Shown in pieces: positions 27,987 through 36,365 of a DNA stretch of 64,000 bases (within the stretch, counting starts at the first letter, position 1; each line of letters begins with the position of its first letter). The DNA is from Prolixibacteraceae bacterium (GTDB lineage Bacteria; Bacteroidota; Bacteroidia; Bacteroidales; Prolixibacteraceae). The DNA is taken from the NCBI GenBank assembly GCA_025210775.1, contig JAOARB010000029.1, forward strand, positions 1 through 64,000, in the 5' to 3' direction. The notes under the pieces are model-generated. The model had not been told where the DNA came from. It worked only from the letters and a program-made list of their open reading frames with translations, and made no database searches. A program made the position numbers and the translations under genes.

Positions 27987-28046
27987 AAATGCGTCCCCAC
28001 TACTTAAAAAATTAAGTAGCGAGAACGCATTTCTTCCAACAATGCG
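27987..28046 (-). promoter_or_regulatory. Candidate attenuator in the carAB leader
   Basis: On the minus strand a terminator-like hairpin (outer stem AAATGCGT, 28025-28032 read as its complement, with 27987-27994; inner stem 28012-28019 with 28000-28007) is followed by two runs of eight T. It stands between the promoter at 28089-28121 and carA, where an ordinary terminator would block the operon. An upstream CGCATT (28041-28046) can pair with the 5' arm instead, giving an antiterminator. The hairpin's 5' half also encodes a short Arg-containing leader peptide. The mechanism is inferred. Confidence 0.7.
28004..28030 (-). CDS. Candidate carAB leader peptide MRSRYLIF
   Basis: A nine-codon frame (ATG CGT TCT CGC TAC TTA ATT TTT TAA) begins just after a GGAAG sequence, a Shine-Dalgarno-like site that is uncommon in this window. 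Two of its first four codons encode arginine. The reading frame lies in the 5' half of the terminator hairpin, so a ribosome stalled at the Arg codons would keep that hairpin from forming. Very short frames occur by chance, so the evidence is the combination of position, SD and Arg codons. Confidence 0.5.
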   Translation of the reverse strand: MRSRYLIF

Positions 28047-28088
28047 ATCAAATCGATCGGTATTTTGAGTCTTATTTTCAACACGGTG

Positions 28089-28121
28089 CAAATTTAAAGC
28101 AAAAAAGAACAATAGTCCAAA
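28089..28121 (-). promoter_or_regulatory. carAB promoter
   Basis: On the minus strand, TTTG (28118-28121) and TAAATTTG (28089-28096) are separated by 21 bp, matching the Bacteroidota -33/-7 consensus. Transcription would start near 28083, leaving a leader of about 150 nt before carA. Confidence 0.75.
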
Positions 28122-28208
28122 TAAATTATTATAAAAATGAATATCTTTTCACTAACATTGATATTCAATTAACATTATTCATTTTTTTGAATAAAAGTGT
28201 AGAGAATA

Positions 28209-28254
28209 TGAATAAATATCATATATTTGCAGAGTATTCATGAATAAATATTCA
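28209..28254 (+). promoter_or_regulatory. argR promoter with ARG-box-like operators
   Basis: The 14-bp palindrome TGAATAAATATTCA (28241-28254) matches the ArgR operator core known from other bacteria. It lies 6 bp before the argR start codon and just after a -7 element TATATTTG at 28222-28229. An imperfect second copy TGAATAAATATCA begins at 28209, 32 bp upstream, on the same face of the helix. The layout suggests that ArgR represses its own gene. The sites may also influence the divergent carAB promoter. Confidence 0.7.
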
Positions 28255-28259
28255 TCAAC

Positions 28260-28772
28260 ATGAAAACAAAAAAAGAACGATTAGTAAAAATTGTGGATTT
28301 AATTAAGACACATCATATCGAAAATCACGAGCATTTACTAAAACTTCTCGATGAAGCAGGATACGAAGTTGCGCAAGCAACGTTATCAAGAGATCTAAAC
28401 AGTTTGCGTGTGGTTAAGATGAGAGACGATGAAGGAAAATTCTTCTATCACTTACCACCAGAGAAAGAGAATAGAGAGGAAGAATTTGGTCAGGAAGCCA
28501 CTACTTCTCACGTTAACTTTCTAGCAGATGGTTTTAAAAGTCTTGTTTTTTCTGGCAATATGGGAGTGATCAAAACCATTCCAGGATATGCCAGTAGTAT
28601 TGCCGCCATAATTGACGGAAAGGAGATCTTCGAAATATTGGGAACGATAGCTGGGGACGACACTATTCTACTTGTAGTAAGAGAAGAGGTGACTCGTAAG
28701 GAAGTAGCACAATCATTGATTGATATCTTCCCTCGACTATCCAACACCATACAGCTAGAAGACTATCCTTAA
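28260..28772 (+). CDS. argR: Arginine repressor
   Basis: A transcription regulator that binds DNA when loaded with L-arginine, controlling arginine genes. The N-terminal winged helix (about residues 1-75) has VKIVDLIKTHHIENHEHLL and the recognition segment QATLSRDLNSLRVVKM. The C-terminal oligomerisation and arginine-binding domain (about 85-168) has PGYASSIAAIID and the GTIAGDDTILLV segment with the effector-binding GDD. The length, 170 residues, is slightly above the usual 150-160. It heads the arginine-proline gene run and has ARG-box-like sites in its own promoter. Confidence 0.96.
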   Translation: MKTKKERLVKIVDLIKTHHIENHEHLLKLLDEAGYEVAQATLSRDLNSLRVVKMRDDEGKFFYHLPPEKENREEEFGQEATTSHVNFLADGFKSLVFSGNMGVIKTIPGYASSIAAIIDGKEIFEILGTIAGDDTILLVVREEVTRKEVAQSLIDIFPRLSNTIQLEDYP

Positions 28773-28821
28773 AGAGAGATAGAATATGGAGTTAATCTAT
28801 GTATGTTAACGAAAAAACCAG

Positions 28822-29487
28822 ATGAAAAAGGAAATTGAAATCGACGTAGTTGTAGCTAGTCAACATCATATACTGTATGTAGATATCATTAATCACACCA
28901 TAGAGAAAGCCTCTAAAGAGCGTGGTACGGGTATTGCGAAGCGTACATATGAATACGTGGCTAGTAAGATAGAAGAGGGTAAAGCCGTTATCGCACTTCA
29001 CGAAGATCGATTTGCAGGGTTCTGTTACATCGAATCATGGGGACACGATAAATTTGTGGCCAATTCAGGACTTATCGTGGCTCCTGAATATAGAGGGATG
29101 AGACTTGCAAAAAGAATCAAGAGTCGTGCATTCGAACTCTCACGTCAGAAATTTCCTGAAGCCAAGATCTTTGGATTAACCACTGGTCTCGCTGTAATGA
29201 AGATAAATTCAGAACTAGGATATCGTCCTGTGACGTTCTCTGAGCTTACCGATGACAATGCATTTTGGAATGGCTGTAAGAGTTGTGTCAACTACGATAT
29301 TCTGGAGCGAACAGATAAAACCAAATGCCTATGTACAGGGATGTTATTTGATCCTGAGTGGGAGAAAACCATTCAGTTGCAACCTAGTAGATGGCAGAAA
29401 TGGAAAGAGTGGCTAAAAAGCAAAAAAGAGAAAACCGTAGCATTTCAAGCTAATCGCTATCGGTTCTCTAACAAAATAAATGCTTAA
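28822..29487 (+). CDS. GNAT acyltransferase, candidate first enzyme of arginine synthesis
   Basis: A 221-residue GNAT-fold protein. The central part shows the acyl-CoA-binding pattern: GLIVAPEYRGMRLAKRI (about residues 93-109) and a following helix. A Cys-containing C-terminal extension (WNGCKSCVNYD, TKCLCTGM) and a basic tail follow. It lies between argR and argG. No argA or argJ gene is visible, and the pathway's carbamoyltransferase is of the N-succinylornithine type. It is therefore a reasonable candidate for glutamate N-acylation, perhaps with succinyl-CoA. That role is inferred from context only. Confidence 0.75.
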   Translation: MKKEIEIDVVVASQHHILYVDIINHTIEKASKERGTGIAKRTYEYVASKIEEGKAVIALHEDRFAGFCYIESWGHDKFVANSGLIVAPEYRGMRLAKRIKSRAFELSRQKFPEAKIFGLTTGLAVMKINSELGYRPVTFSELTDDNAFWNGCKSCVNYDILERTDKTKCLCTGMLFDPEWEKTIQLQPSRWQKWKEWLKSKKEKTVAFQANRYRFSNKINA

Positions 29488-29595
29488 AATATTTCTATTG
29501 CGAAAAGCGGAATGATGGATTTCTTAGGTGTTAGAATCATAAGAGTACTGTCAAAATCATCTGCAAGTACCTAGGAGAGACACATTCCATCGCAT

Positions 29596-29609
29596 AGAAT
29601 ATAAATTCA
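29596..29609 (+). promoter_or_regulatory. ARG-box-like site upstream of argG
   Basis: AGAATATAAATTCA matches 11 of 14 positions of the palindrome found at argR and keeps its central symmetry. It lies 33 bp before the argG start. No clear -7 element is visible nearby. Confidence 0.35.
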
Positions 29610-29642
29610 TCGAAACAAAAACATCGTTAATATCATACTCCA

Positions 29643-30836
29643 ATGGAAAATAAAAAAGTTGTTCTAGCTTATAGTGGAGGATTAGACACCTCTTATTGTG
29701 CTATGTATTTAGCCAAAGAAAAAGGATTAGAGGTACATACTGCCATTGCTAATACAGGAGGGTTCGGTCCTGAAGAGTTAGCAGAGATCGAAAGAAAAGC
29801 ATTAGCCATGGGCGTAAAGAGCCATGTCGTTTTAGACGTTACGGATGAATACTACGACAAAGGTATCCGTTACATGGTTTACGGTAATGTAATGCGTAAC
29901 CATACCTATCCTATCTCTGTAAGTTCAGAACGTATTTTCCAAGCCATTGCTATTGCACAATATGCCAATAAGATAGAGGCTAAATATATTGCTCACGGAA
30001 GTACAGGTGCTGGAAATGATCAAGTTAGATTCGATTTGGCATTTGAAGTATTGTCTCCTGAGATCGAAGTTATCACTCCTACAAGAGATATGGAGCTTAC
30101 TCGTGAATATGAGATCCAATATTTAAAAGATCATGGCGTAGAAGCCGACTTTGAGAAGATGGAGTACTCTATCAATGCCGGCCTTTGGGGTACCAGTATT
30201 GGAGGAAAAGAGACCTTAACTTCGGATCAAACGCTTCCTTCATCAGCTTATCCTAGTCAGATCACCAAAGAGACAGAAGAGACCCTTCAAATTGGTTTCC
30301 ACAAAGGAGAGATTCACTCTGTCAACGGCGTTCTATTTGACAACCCAGTAGAGGCGATAAGGGAAGTCGAGAAGATTGGATCGGCATTTGGTATTGGAAG
30401 AGATATGCATATTGGGGACACCATCATTGGGATTAAAGGACGTGTTGGCTTTGAAGCAGCAGCACCGATGTTAATCATCAAAGCCCATGAGATGTTAGAA
30501 AAACACACACTTACCAAGTGGCAACAACATTGGAAAGACCAATTAGGCAACTGGTATGGTATGTTTATGCACGAATCGATGTACCTAGATCCTGTGATGA
30601 GAGATATTGAGAAGTTTCTTGAGAACACCCAAAGGAATGTCACAGGAGAGGTAAAAATAATATTAAAACCAGAGCATTTCACCCTTGTAGGTATCACTTC
30701 AGAAAACGATCTTATGAGATCTAAGTTCGGAGAGTACGGAGAGATGAATAAAGGTTGGAGTGCCGATGATGTTAAAGGCTTTACAAAGATCCTTTCAAAC
30801 CAGTTAAAGATCTATTACGCAATAAACGAGGAATAA
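29643..30836 (+). CDS. argG: Argininosuccinate synthase
   Basis: Joins citrulline and aspartate with ATP to give argininosuccinate, the second-last step of arginine synthesis. The N-type ATP pyrophosphatase P-loop AYSGGLDTSYCA is at residues 9-20, with HGSTGAGNDQVRF (about 118-130) and the SINAGLWGTSIGGKE segment following. The 397-residue length matches the family. It is separated from the GNAT gene by 155 bp holding an ARG-box-like site, so it may have its own promoter. argH, which acts next, is not in this window. Confidence 0.97.
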   Translation: MENKKVVLAYSGGLDTSYCAMYLAKEKGLEVHTAIANTGGFGPEELAEIERKALAMGVKSHVVLDVTDEYYDKGIRYMVYGNVMRNHTYPISVSSERIFQAIAIAQYANKIEAKYIAHGSTGAGNDQVRFDLAFEVLSPEIEVITPTRDMELTREYEIQYLKDHGVEADFEKMEYSINAGLWGTSIGGKETLTSDQTLPSSAYPSQITKETEETLQIGFHKGEIHSVNGVLFDNPVEAIREVEKIGSAFGIGRDMHIGDTIIGIKGRVGFEAAAPMLIIKAHEMLEKHTLTKWQQHWKDQLGNWYGMFMHESMYLDPVMRDIEKFLENTQRNVTGEVKIILKPEHFTLVGITSENDLMRSKFGEYGEMNKGWSADDVKGFTKILSNQLKIYYAINEE

Positions 30837-30856
30837 CCAAGACCCAAACACATTAA

Positions 30857-30876
30857 GATAAGAGGCTACTCTTATC
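30857..30876 (+). terminator. Small hairpin after argG
   Basis: GATAAGAG (30857-30864) pairs perfectly with CTCTTATC (30869-30876) across a 4-base loop, 21 bp after the argG stop codon. No T tract follows, so it may be a weak terminator or a processing site. Confidence 0.4.
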
Positions 30877-30906
30877 GTAAAATACCCTTAATTACTTTTA
30901 AAGTAA

Positions 30907-30942
30907 AAGACCTCCCACTGCCAGAACCTCGTGGGGGGTCTT
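30907..30942 (+). promoter_or_regulatory. GC-rich hairpin upstream of argC
   Basis: AAGACCTCCCAC (30907-30918) pairs with GTGGGGGGTCTT (30931-30942) with one G-U pair. It ends 17 bp before the argC start codon. It is the most GC-rich structure in the intergenic DNA here. No T tract follows, so a role in translation control or mRNA stability is as likely as termination of argG. Confidence 0.5.
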
Positions 30943-30959
30943 AATAAACTACACCCAAA

Positions 30960-31934
30960 ATGAGCCCAAAAATCAGAGTCGGTATCGTAGGTGGAGCAGG
31001 ATATACAGCAGGAGAATTGCTACGTATATTACTTTTCCATCCATACGTAAGCATCACCCATATACAAAGTAGCAGTAATAACGGAGCTAAAATCACCAGT
31101 GTACATAAAGATCTTATTGGAGAGACAGAAGCAATCTTCTCTGATATTGAAATGGATCATGTCGATCTTCTTTTCTTATGTATGGGTCATGGTAGATCAA
31201 AGGCGTACGTTGAAGAGACAACCATACCTCAAAGAGTCAAGATTATTGATCTATCCCATGATTACAGATTAAAAAAAGAGGGAAACGATTTTATCTATGG
31301 TCTACCAGAACTAAATAAGGATCTTATCGTTCAGGCACAGCATATTGCCAATCCTGGTTGTTTTGCGACAGGGATACAGCTCGCCTTGCTTCCATTGGCA
31401 AAAGCACAGCTTATCAAAGACGATGTGCATATTCAAGCCATCACAGGATCTACTGGAGCAGGACAAGCACCATCTCGGACATCACACTATAGTTGGAGAA
31501 ACAACAACTTGTCGGTATACAAAGCTTTTTCTCATCAACATCTAGGTGAGATCAATCAAAGTATCCAACAGTTGCAGTCCGACTTTAAAAATAAAATTCA
31601 TTTTATTCCACTAAGAGGGAATCACACTAGAGGTATTTTTGTCTCGGCCTACACCTCTTATGAGGGTACACTAGAAGAGGCAAAAGAGATCTATAGCAAC
31701 TACTATAATGATCATCCTTTTGTGCATGTAGTGGATGAGAATCCAGATCTTAAACAGGTGGTAAACACCAACAAAGCAATCTTGTACCTAGAGGTTCATG
31801 ATGGCAAATTAATGATCATCAGCTGCACCGACAATCTACTTAAAGGAGCCTCGGGTCAGGCGGTACAGAACATGAATCTAATGTATCATTTAGATGAGTT
31901 CACTGGACTACATCTTAAACCATCAGTTTTTTAA
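30960..31934 (+). CDS. argC: N-acyl-gamma-glutamyl-phosphate reductase
   Basis: Reduces N-acyl-glutamyl phosphate to the semialdehyde with NADPH, step three of arginine synthesis. The Rossmann start RVGIVGGAGYTAGELLRILL is at residues 5-24, and the active-site Cys lies in ANPGCFATGIQLALLP (about residues 131-146). Histidines in the LRGNHTRGI segment match the family. The length, 324 residues, fits the shorter type. It is followed by argD after only 2 bp. The N-acyl group may be succinyl here, given the type of ArgF' in the same run. Confidence 0.95.
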   Translation: MSPKIRVGIVGGAGYTAGELLRILLFHPYVSITHIQSSSNNGAKITSVHKDLIGETEAIFSDIEMDHVDLLFLCMGHGRSKAYVEETTIPQRVKIIDLSHDYRLKKEGNDFIYGLPELNKDLIVQAQHIANPGCFATGIQLALLPLAKAQLIKDDVHIQAITGSTGAGQAPSRTSHYSWRNNNLSVYKAFSHQHLGEINQSIQQLQSDFKNKIHFIPLRGNHTRGIFVSAYTSYEGTLEEAKEIYSNYYNDHPFVHVVDENPDLKQVVNTNKAILYLEVHDGKLMIISCTDNLLKGASGQAVQNMNLMYHLDEFTGLHLKPSVF

Positions 31935-31936
31935 TT

Positions 31937-33064
31937 ATGCAACTATTCGACGTATACTCACTATTCGATATCACTCCTGTGAAAGCCCAAGATTGTACCA
32001 TTGTAGACAATCATGGTGCAGAATATTTGGATCTATATGGAGGACATGCCGTGATCTCTATTGGTCATAGCCATCCTCATTATGTAGAGAAATTACAGTC
32101 GCAGATATCCAAGATAGGATTCTACTCAAATTCGGTACAGAATCCTCTACAACAGGAGTTAGCAGAAAAACTAGGGGCACAATGTGGCTATCCAGATTAC
32201 GATCTATTCTTAACAAACTCGGGAGCAGAGTCTGTAGAGAATGCACTAAAACTAGCCTCCTTTCATACGGGTAAATCGAAGATCATCTCTTTTGATCAAT
32301 CCTTTCATGGAAGAACCTCTGCTGCAGTAGCTATCACAGACAACCAAAAGATCATTGCGCCTATCAATGCGCAACATCAAAATATCATCCTTCCTCTTAA
32401 CGACCTAGAAGCGGTCAAAGAGGCAATACAAGAAGAAGATATTGCGGCCATTATCATTGAAGGGATACAAGGTATTGGTGGCATTCGCATTCCTAAGAAA
32501 ACATTTCTAGAAGGATTAAGGACACTATGTGATGAGAATCAAATCGTGCTTATCCTAGATGAGATACAATCAGGTTACGGTCGTAGTGGTCACTTTTTTG
32601 CCCATCAAGCTAGTGGCATCAAAGCCGACCTAATTACCATGGCCAAAGGAATGGGAAATGGATTTCCAATCGGCGGGGTACTTATAGCGCCTCACTTTCA
32701 AGCAACCAAAGGAATGCTAGGAACTACCTTTGGCGGTAACTACCTAGCCTGTAGTGCAGCCATTGCCGTATTGGACATTCTAAAAAAGGAAGATCTTATA
32801 GCCCAAGCCAAAGAGATTGGAGCGTATTTTATCACAGAACTAAAGAAGATCTCTAGCATAGCCGAAGTGAGAGGCGAAGGATTGATGATTGGGATCTTAT
32901 TTAACGATGCCGTAGCTCCTATTAGACAAAAACTACTTAAAGAGCATCATGTCTTTACGGGAGTAAGTGGACAGAACATGATACGTCTTCTACCTCCTTT
33001 GACACTCACCAAAGATTCGGTAGACTGTTTTATTACAAAACTTAAAGCAGTACTAAAAGACTAA
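31937..33064 (+). CDS. argD: N-acylornithine aminotransferase (class III PLP)
   Basis: Converts N-acyl-glutamate semialdehyde to N-acylornithine using glutamate as amino donor. It has class III aminotransferase features: the phosphate-binding TNSGAESVENALKLA, the LILDEIQSGYGRSGHFFAHQ segment with the PLP-binding Asp, and the Schiff-base Lys in LITMAKGMGNGFPIGGV. The length is 375 residues, on the short side of the family, with a compact N-terminus. It follows argC by 2 bp, so the two are translationally linked. By context the substrate is N-succinyl- or N-acetylornithine. Confidence 0.95.
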   Translation: MQLFDVYSLFDITPVKAQDCTIVDNHGAEYLDLYGGHAVISIGHSHPHYVEKLQSQISKIGFYSNSVQNPLQQELAEKLGAQCGYPDYDLFLTNSGAESVENALKLASFHTGKSKIISFDQSFHGRTSAAVAITDNQKIIAPINAQHQNIILPLNDLEAVKEAIQEEDIAAIIIEGIQGIGGIRIPKKTFLEGLRTLCDENQIVLILDEIQSGYGRSGHFFAHQASGIKADLITMAKGMGNGFPIGGVLIAPHFQATKGMLGTTFGGNYLACSAAIAVLDILKKEDLIAQAKEIGAYFITELKKISSIAEVRGEGLMIGILFNDAVAPIRQKLLKEHHVFTGVSGQNMIRLLPPLTLTKDSVDCFITKLKAVLKD

Positions 33065-33176
33065 TATAACGTTACCTAGAGGTGGATAATCCCCTTTTTT
33101 TATATTAAAAGAGCGAGAGATGATTATCTTTACATGACAAAACTCATTGTATTTTAATATTAAATCACAGTAAGAT

Positions 33177-33962
33177 ATGGAAAAGATAGCAGTAATTGGT
33201 GGAGGCAACTTAGGTGTTGCAGTAACAGAAGGCATGTTAAAAACAGGTATGGCCCCCCAATCCATTCATGTCACGAGAAGACGTGTGCACTATCTTAAGC
33301 CGCTCGAAGAAAAAGGGGTAAATGTAGGAAGTGATAATGCCGCTGCCGTAAAAGATGCAGACCTAATCATCCTTGCAGTAAAACCCAAGCAAGCAGAGAC
33401 AATACTAGAAGAGGTTGGACATCTTTTTACGTCAAACCAGATTCTTGTTTCTTTAGTGACAGGCGTTAGTTTAGAGCATATGGAGAATGTGTGGAAGATT
33501 CCTTCAATATGTTTTAGAGCGATGCCCAACACCGCTGTGGAACTTCAAGAGTCTATTACTTGTATCTCTCATCAATCGACTACAGCTGAGAATGTAGAGA
33601 TGGTAGAGAATCTATTTAAAGCATTGGGACCTGTATTGATTATCCAAGACGATATGATGGCAGCAGCCACCGTACTAGGAGCATGTGGTATCGCCTTCGC
33701 TTTACGTTTTATACGTGCAGCACAACAGGGAGGAATAGAAATAGGATTTAATGCAGAGAATGCACTTAAGATCGCAGCACAGACAGTCAAAGGTGCGGCA
33801 GAATTAGTGCTTCAGAATGGGAACCATCCCGAGCAAGAGATTGATAAAGTTACGACCCCGCAAGGAGTGACTATCTCGGGTCTAAACACGATGGAACATC
33901 AAGGTTTCTCTTCTGCATTGATACAGGGGGTATTAACCTCCTACAACAAAATTAAATCCTAA
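33177..33962 (+). CDS. proC: Pyrroline-5-carboxylate reductase
   Basis: Reduces pyrroline-5-carboxylate to proline with NAD(P)H. An N-terminal Rossmann fold begins IAVIGGGNLGVAVTEGML (residues 4-21). The C-terminal dimerisation domain has the conserved VTTPQGVTISGLNTME segment, a form of the family's TSPGGTT motif with PQG in place of PGG. The length, 261 residues, is normal. It lies 112 bp after argD and 5 bp before proB, so it probably starts a proline sub-operon inside the arginine run; a near-consensus -7 (TATCTTTA) lies at about 33126-33133. Confidence 0.94.
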   Translation: MEKIAVIGGGNLGVAVTEGMLKTGMAPQSIHVTRRRVHYLKPLEEKGVNVGSDNAAAVKDADLIILAVKPKQAETILEEVGHLFTSNQILVSLVTGVSLEHMENVWKIPSICFRAMPNTAVELQESITCISHQSTTAENVEMVENLFKALGPVLIIQDDMMAAATVLGACGIAFALRFIRAAQQGGIEIGFNAENALKIAAQTVKGAAELVLQNGNHPEQEIDKVTTPQGVTISGLNTMEHQGFSSALIQGVLTSYNKIKS

Positions 33963-33967
33963 AACGT

Positions 33968-35071
33968 ATGAGTGATTACCACAACAACGATTCTATAAAA
34001 AGAGTAGCCATCAAGGTGGGAAGCAATGTGCTGACCAAAGAAGATGGTAAATTAAATATCGCAGTGATGGCACATCTTGTTGACGAGATAGCCTATCTGC
34101 GAAGCCAAGATATTGAAGTGATATTGGTCTCCTCTGGTGCCGTAGCAGCAGGAAGAAGTGAGATATCTCCATGTGGAAAGATGGATCATGTATCAGAAAG
34201 ACAGCTCTATTCTGCCGTTGGGCAAGTAAAGTTGATTCGTCGTTACAGTGATCTTTTTAAAGAACACGAACTAACGTGTGCACAGATACTTACCACCAAA
34301 GAGAATTTCTCAGATAGAGGGCATTATCTAAACATGAAGAACTGTTTTGACACTTTGTTGGAACAGAAAGTGATTCCTATTGTCAACGAAAACGACACCA
34401 TCTCAGTAGAAGAGTTGATGTTTACGGACAATGACGAACTATCGGGACTAATCGCCTCGATGACCAAAGCAGACATGCTACTGCTTCTGACCAATGTTGA
34501 TGGGCTCTATACAGGAGATCCAGCAGATCCAAGCTCTGAGCTTATCACAGAAGTAGAACAGAACAATAATGATCTTGAAAAATATATCCAGCCTTTAAAA
34601 TCCACTAGAGGACGAGGAGGTATGGCCACCAAATTTAATATTGCTAAAAAGATGACCCAACAGGGCATCGATGTAGTAATGGGATGTGGTTTACGACACA
34701 ACATCATTAAAGATATCGTTTTTCAAAACAGAGAGACACCATTTACTTGGTTTAAAAGCGACAAAGAGAAATCCTCTCCTATTCGCCGTTGGCTCGCACA
34801 CTCTTATGACTTTGCACAGGGAGCCATCAAACTTAACTCTGGAGCCAAGCTTGCCCTTCAATCCAACGAAGGAGTCAGTGTTTTGCCCGTAGGAGTTATC
34901 GAAGTAATGGAAGAGTTCGAAGAGGGAGAGATCATCAAGATATATGATGAGCAAGGCTCCAATATCGGTATTGGGAAAGCCAATTACAACTCAGAACTCT
35001 TAAAAGCAGAAATGGGACAAAAAGACAAAAAACCTATTGTCCATTGCGATTATCTTTCTCTAAATCTTTAA
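33968..35071 (+). CDS. proB: Glutamate 5-kinase with PUA domain
   Basis: Phosphorylates glutamate in the first step of proline synthesis. The amino-acid-kinase domain (about residues 1-265) shows VAIKVGSNVLTKEDGKL, LVSSGAVAAGR, VNENDTIS and LLTNVDGLYTGDP. A C-terminal PUA domain (about 280-365) begins near GAIKLNSGAKLAL, as in E. coli ProB, where the N-terminal kinase carries proline feedback inhibition. The length, 367 residues, fits the two-domain form. It is flanked by proC (5 bp) and proA (13 bp), so the three are one transcription unit. Confidence 0.97.
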   Translation: MSDYHNNDSIKRVAIKVGSNVLTKEDGKLNIAVMAHLVDEIAYLRSQDIEVILVSSGAVAAGRSEISPCGKMDHVSERQLYSAVGQVKLIRRYSDLFKEHELTCAQILTTKENFSDRGHYLNMKNCFDTLLEQKVIPIVNENDTISVEELMFTDNDELSGLIASMTKADMLLLLTNVDGLYTGDPADPSSELITEVEQNNNDLEKYIQPLKSTRGRGGMATKFNIAKKMTQQGIDVVMGCGLRHNIIKDIVFQNRETPFTWFKSDKEKSSPIRRWLAHSYDFAQGAIKLNSGAKLALQSNEGVSVLPVGVIEVMEEFEEGEIIKIYDEQGSNIGIGKANYNSELLKAEMGQKDKKPIVHCDYLSLNL

Positions 35072-35084
35072 ATTTGACTGACGT

Positions 35085-36335
35085 ATGAAATTAAATGAAA
35101 TACTACATATAACCAGAAAAGCATCCAAAGATCTAGCTTGTGTCGAAACGGAGAAAATCAATCTTGTTCTCCTTCGTCTTGCAGATCTATTAGAAGAGAA
35201 AAGCTCGGAAGTGATCGAAGCCAACAGTAAAGACTGTGCTCGTATGGATCGTAATAATCCTAAATACGACCGTCTACTACTGAGTGAAGAGCGCATTAAA
35301 GGAATTGCTTCCGACCTAAGAAATGTAGCACAATTACCATCACCTCTAGGGAAAGTACTTCAGTCAACGGAACGTCCTAACGGAATGCGTATTGACAAAG
35401 TAAGGGTTCCTTTTGGTGTCATTGGAGTGATCTATGAAGCACGTCCGAATGTGACCATTGATGTTTTTTCTCTATGTCTTAAATCTGGAAACTGTTGTAT
35501 TCTTAAAGGAGGATCGGATGCCTATCATTCTAATGAATATTTGGTATCATTGATCCATCAAAGCTTGGAAGAGAACCAATTGAATCCTCGTTTTGTTTCA
35601 CTTCTTTCTACCGACAGAAAAGAGGTAGAAGAACTTCTTCATGCAGTCAGATATGTGGATCTAATCATTCCTCGAGGAAGCCAGCAACTTATTCAATTTG
35701 TCCGTCAGAACGCCACTGTTCCAGTTATAGAAACAGGCGCAGGTATCTGTCACACCTATTTTGATCAATATGGAGACATTGAAAAAGGAAAAGACATTAT
35801 CACCAATGCAAAGACTCGTCGTGTAAGCGTATGTAATGCTTTAGACTGTCTTCTTTTGCACCGTGAACGTCTGTCTGATCTTCCTACCTTAACCAGAGAG
35901 TTGGCTAAGGAGAGAGTAGTTATCCACGCAGATAAAGCTAGTTTTGAAATTTTAAAAAATCACTATCCCCAAGATCTATTGGTAGAAGCAACCGAGGAAG
36001 ACTATGGTACAGAATACTTAAGCCTTCAGATGTCTATTAAGACGGTGGATTCTTTAGACCAAGCATTAGATCATATCGATCAATACAGTTCGAGACACTC
36101 CGAGGCAATCGTTTCAGAGAACAAAGAACATTGTGATATCTTCTGCCGCAAAGTAGATGCTGCAGCCGTTTATGAGAACGTATCTACCGCATTTACCGAC
36201 GGAGCACAATTTGGTCTTGGTGCAGAAATAGGCATCAGTACCCAAAAACTTCATGCCCGTGGACCAATGGCATTAGAAGAGATCACCACCTATAAATGGA
36301 TCGTTAAAGGGGATGGTCAGATAAGACCTAAATAA
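35085..36335 (+). CDS. proA: Gamma-glutamyl phosphate reductase
   Basis: Reduces glutamyl 5-phosphate to glutamate semialdehyde, which cyclises to the ProC substrate. An aldehyde-dehydrogenase-fold enzyme of 416 residues with [29 protein letters not shown] and the catalytic Cys in [14 protein letters not shown] (about residue 247). The C-terminal [20 protein letters not shown] segment is typical of ProA. Its gene lies between proB and the truncated haemoglobin gene. Confidence 0.97.
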   Translation: MKLNEILHITRKASKDLACVETEKINLVLLRLADLLEEKSSEVIEANSKDCARMDRNNPKYDRLLLSEERIKGIASDLRNVAQLPSPLGKVLQSTERPNGMRIDKVRVPFGVIGVIYEARPNVTIDVFSLCLKSGNCCILKGGSDAYHSNEYLVSLIHQSLEENQLNPRFVSLLSTDRKEVEELLHAVRYVDLIIPRGSQQLIQFVRQNATVPVIETGAGICHTYFDQYGDIEKGKDIITNAKTRRVSVCNALDCLLLHRERLSDLPTLTRELAKERVVIHADKASFEILKNHYPQDLLVEATEEDYGTEYLSLQMSIKTVDSLDQALDHIDQYSSRHSEAIVSENKEHCDIFCRKVDAAAVYENVSTAFTDGAQFGLGAEIGISTQKLHARGPMALEEITTYKWIVKGDGQIRPK

Positions 36336-36365
36336 AATATTATATAATACCCAAAAGCGAAGATC

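Noticed and set aside
28175..28194. Third ARG box between carA and argR (TTATTCA and TGAATAA)
   Set aside because: The half sites face outward with the opposite order to the ARG-box core, so it is probably an AT-rich chance palindrome.
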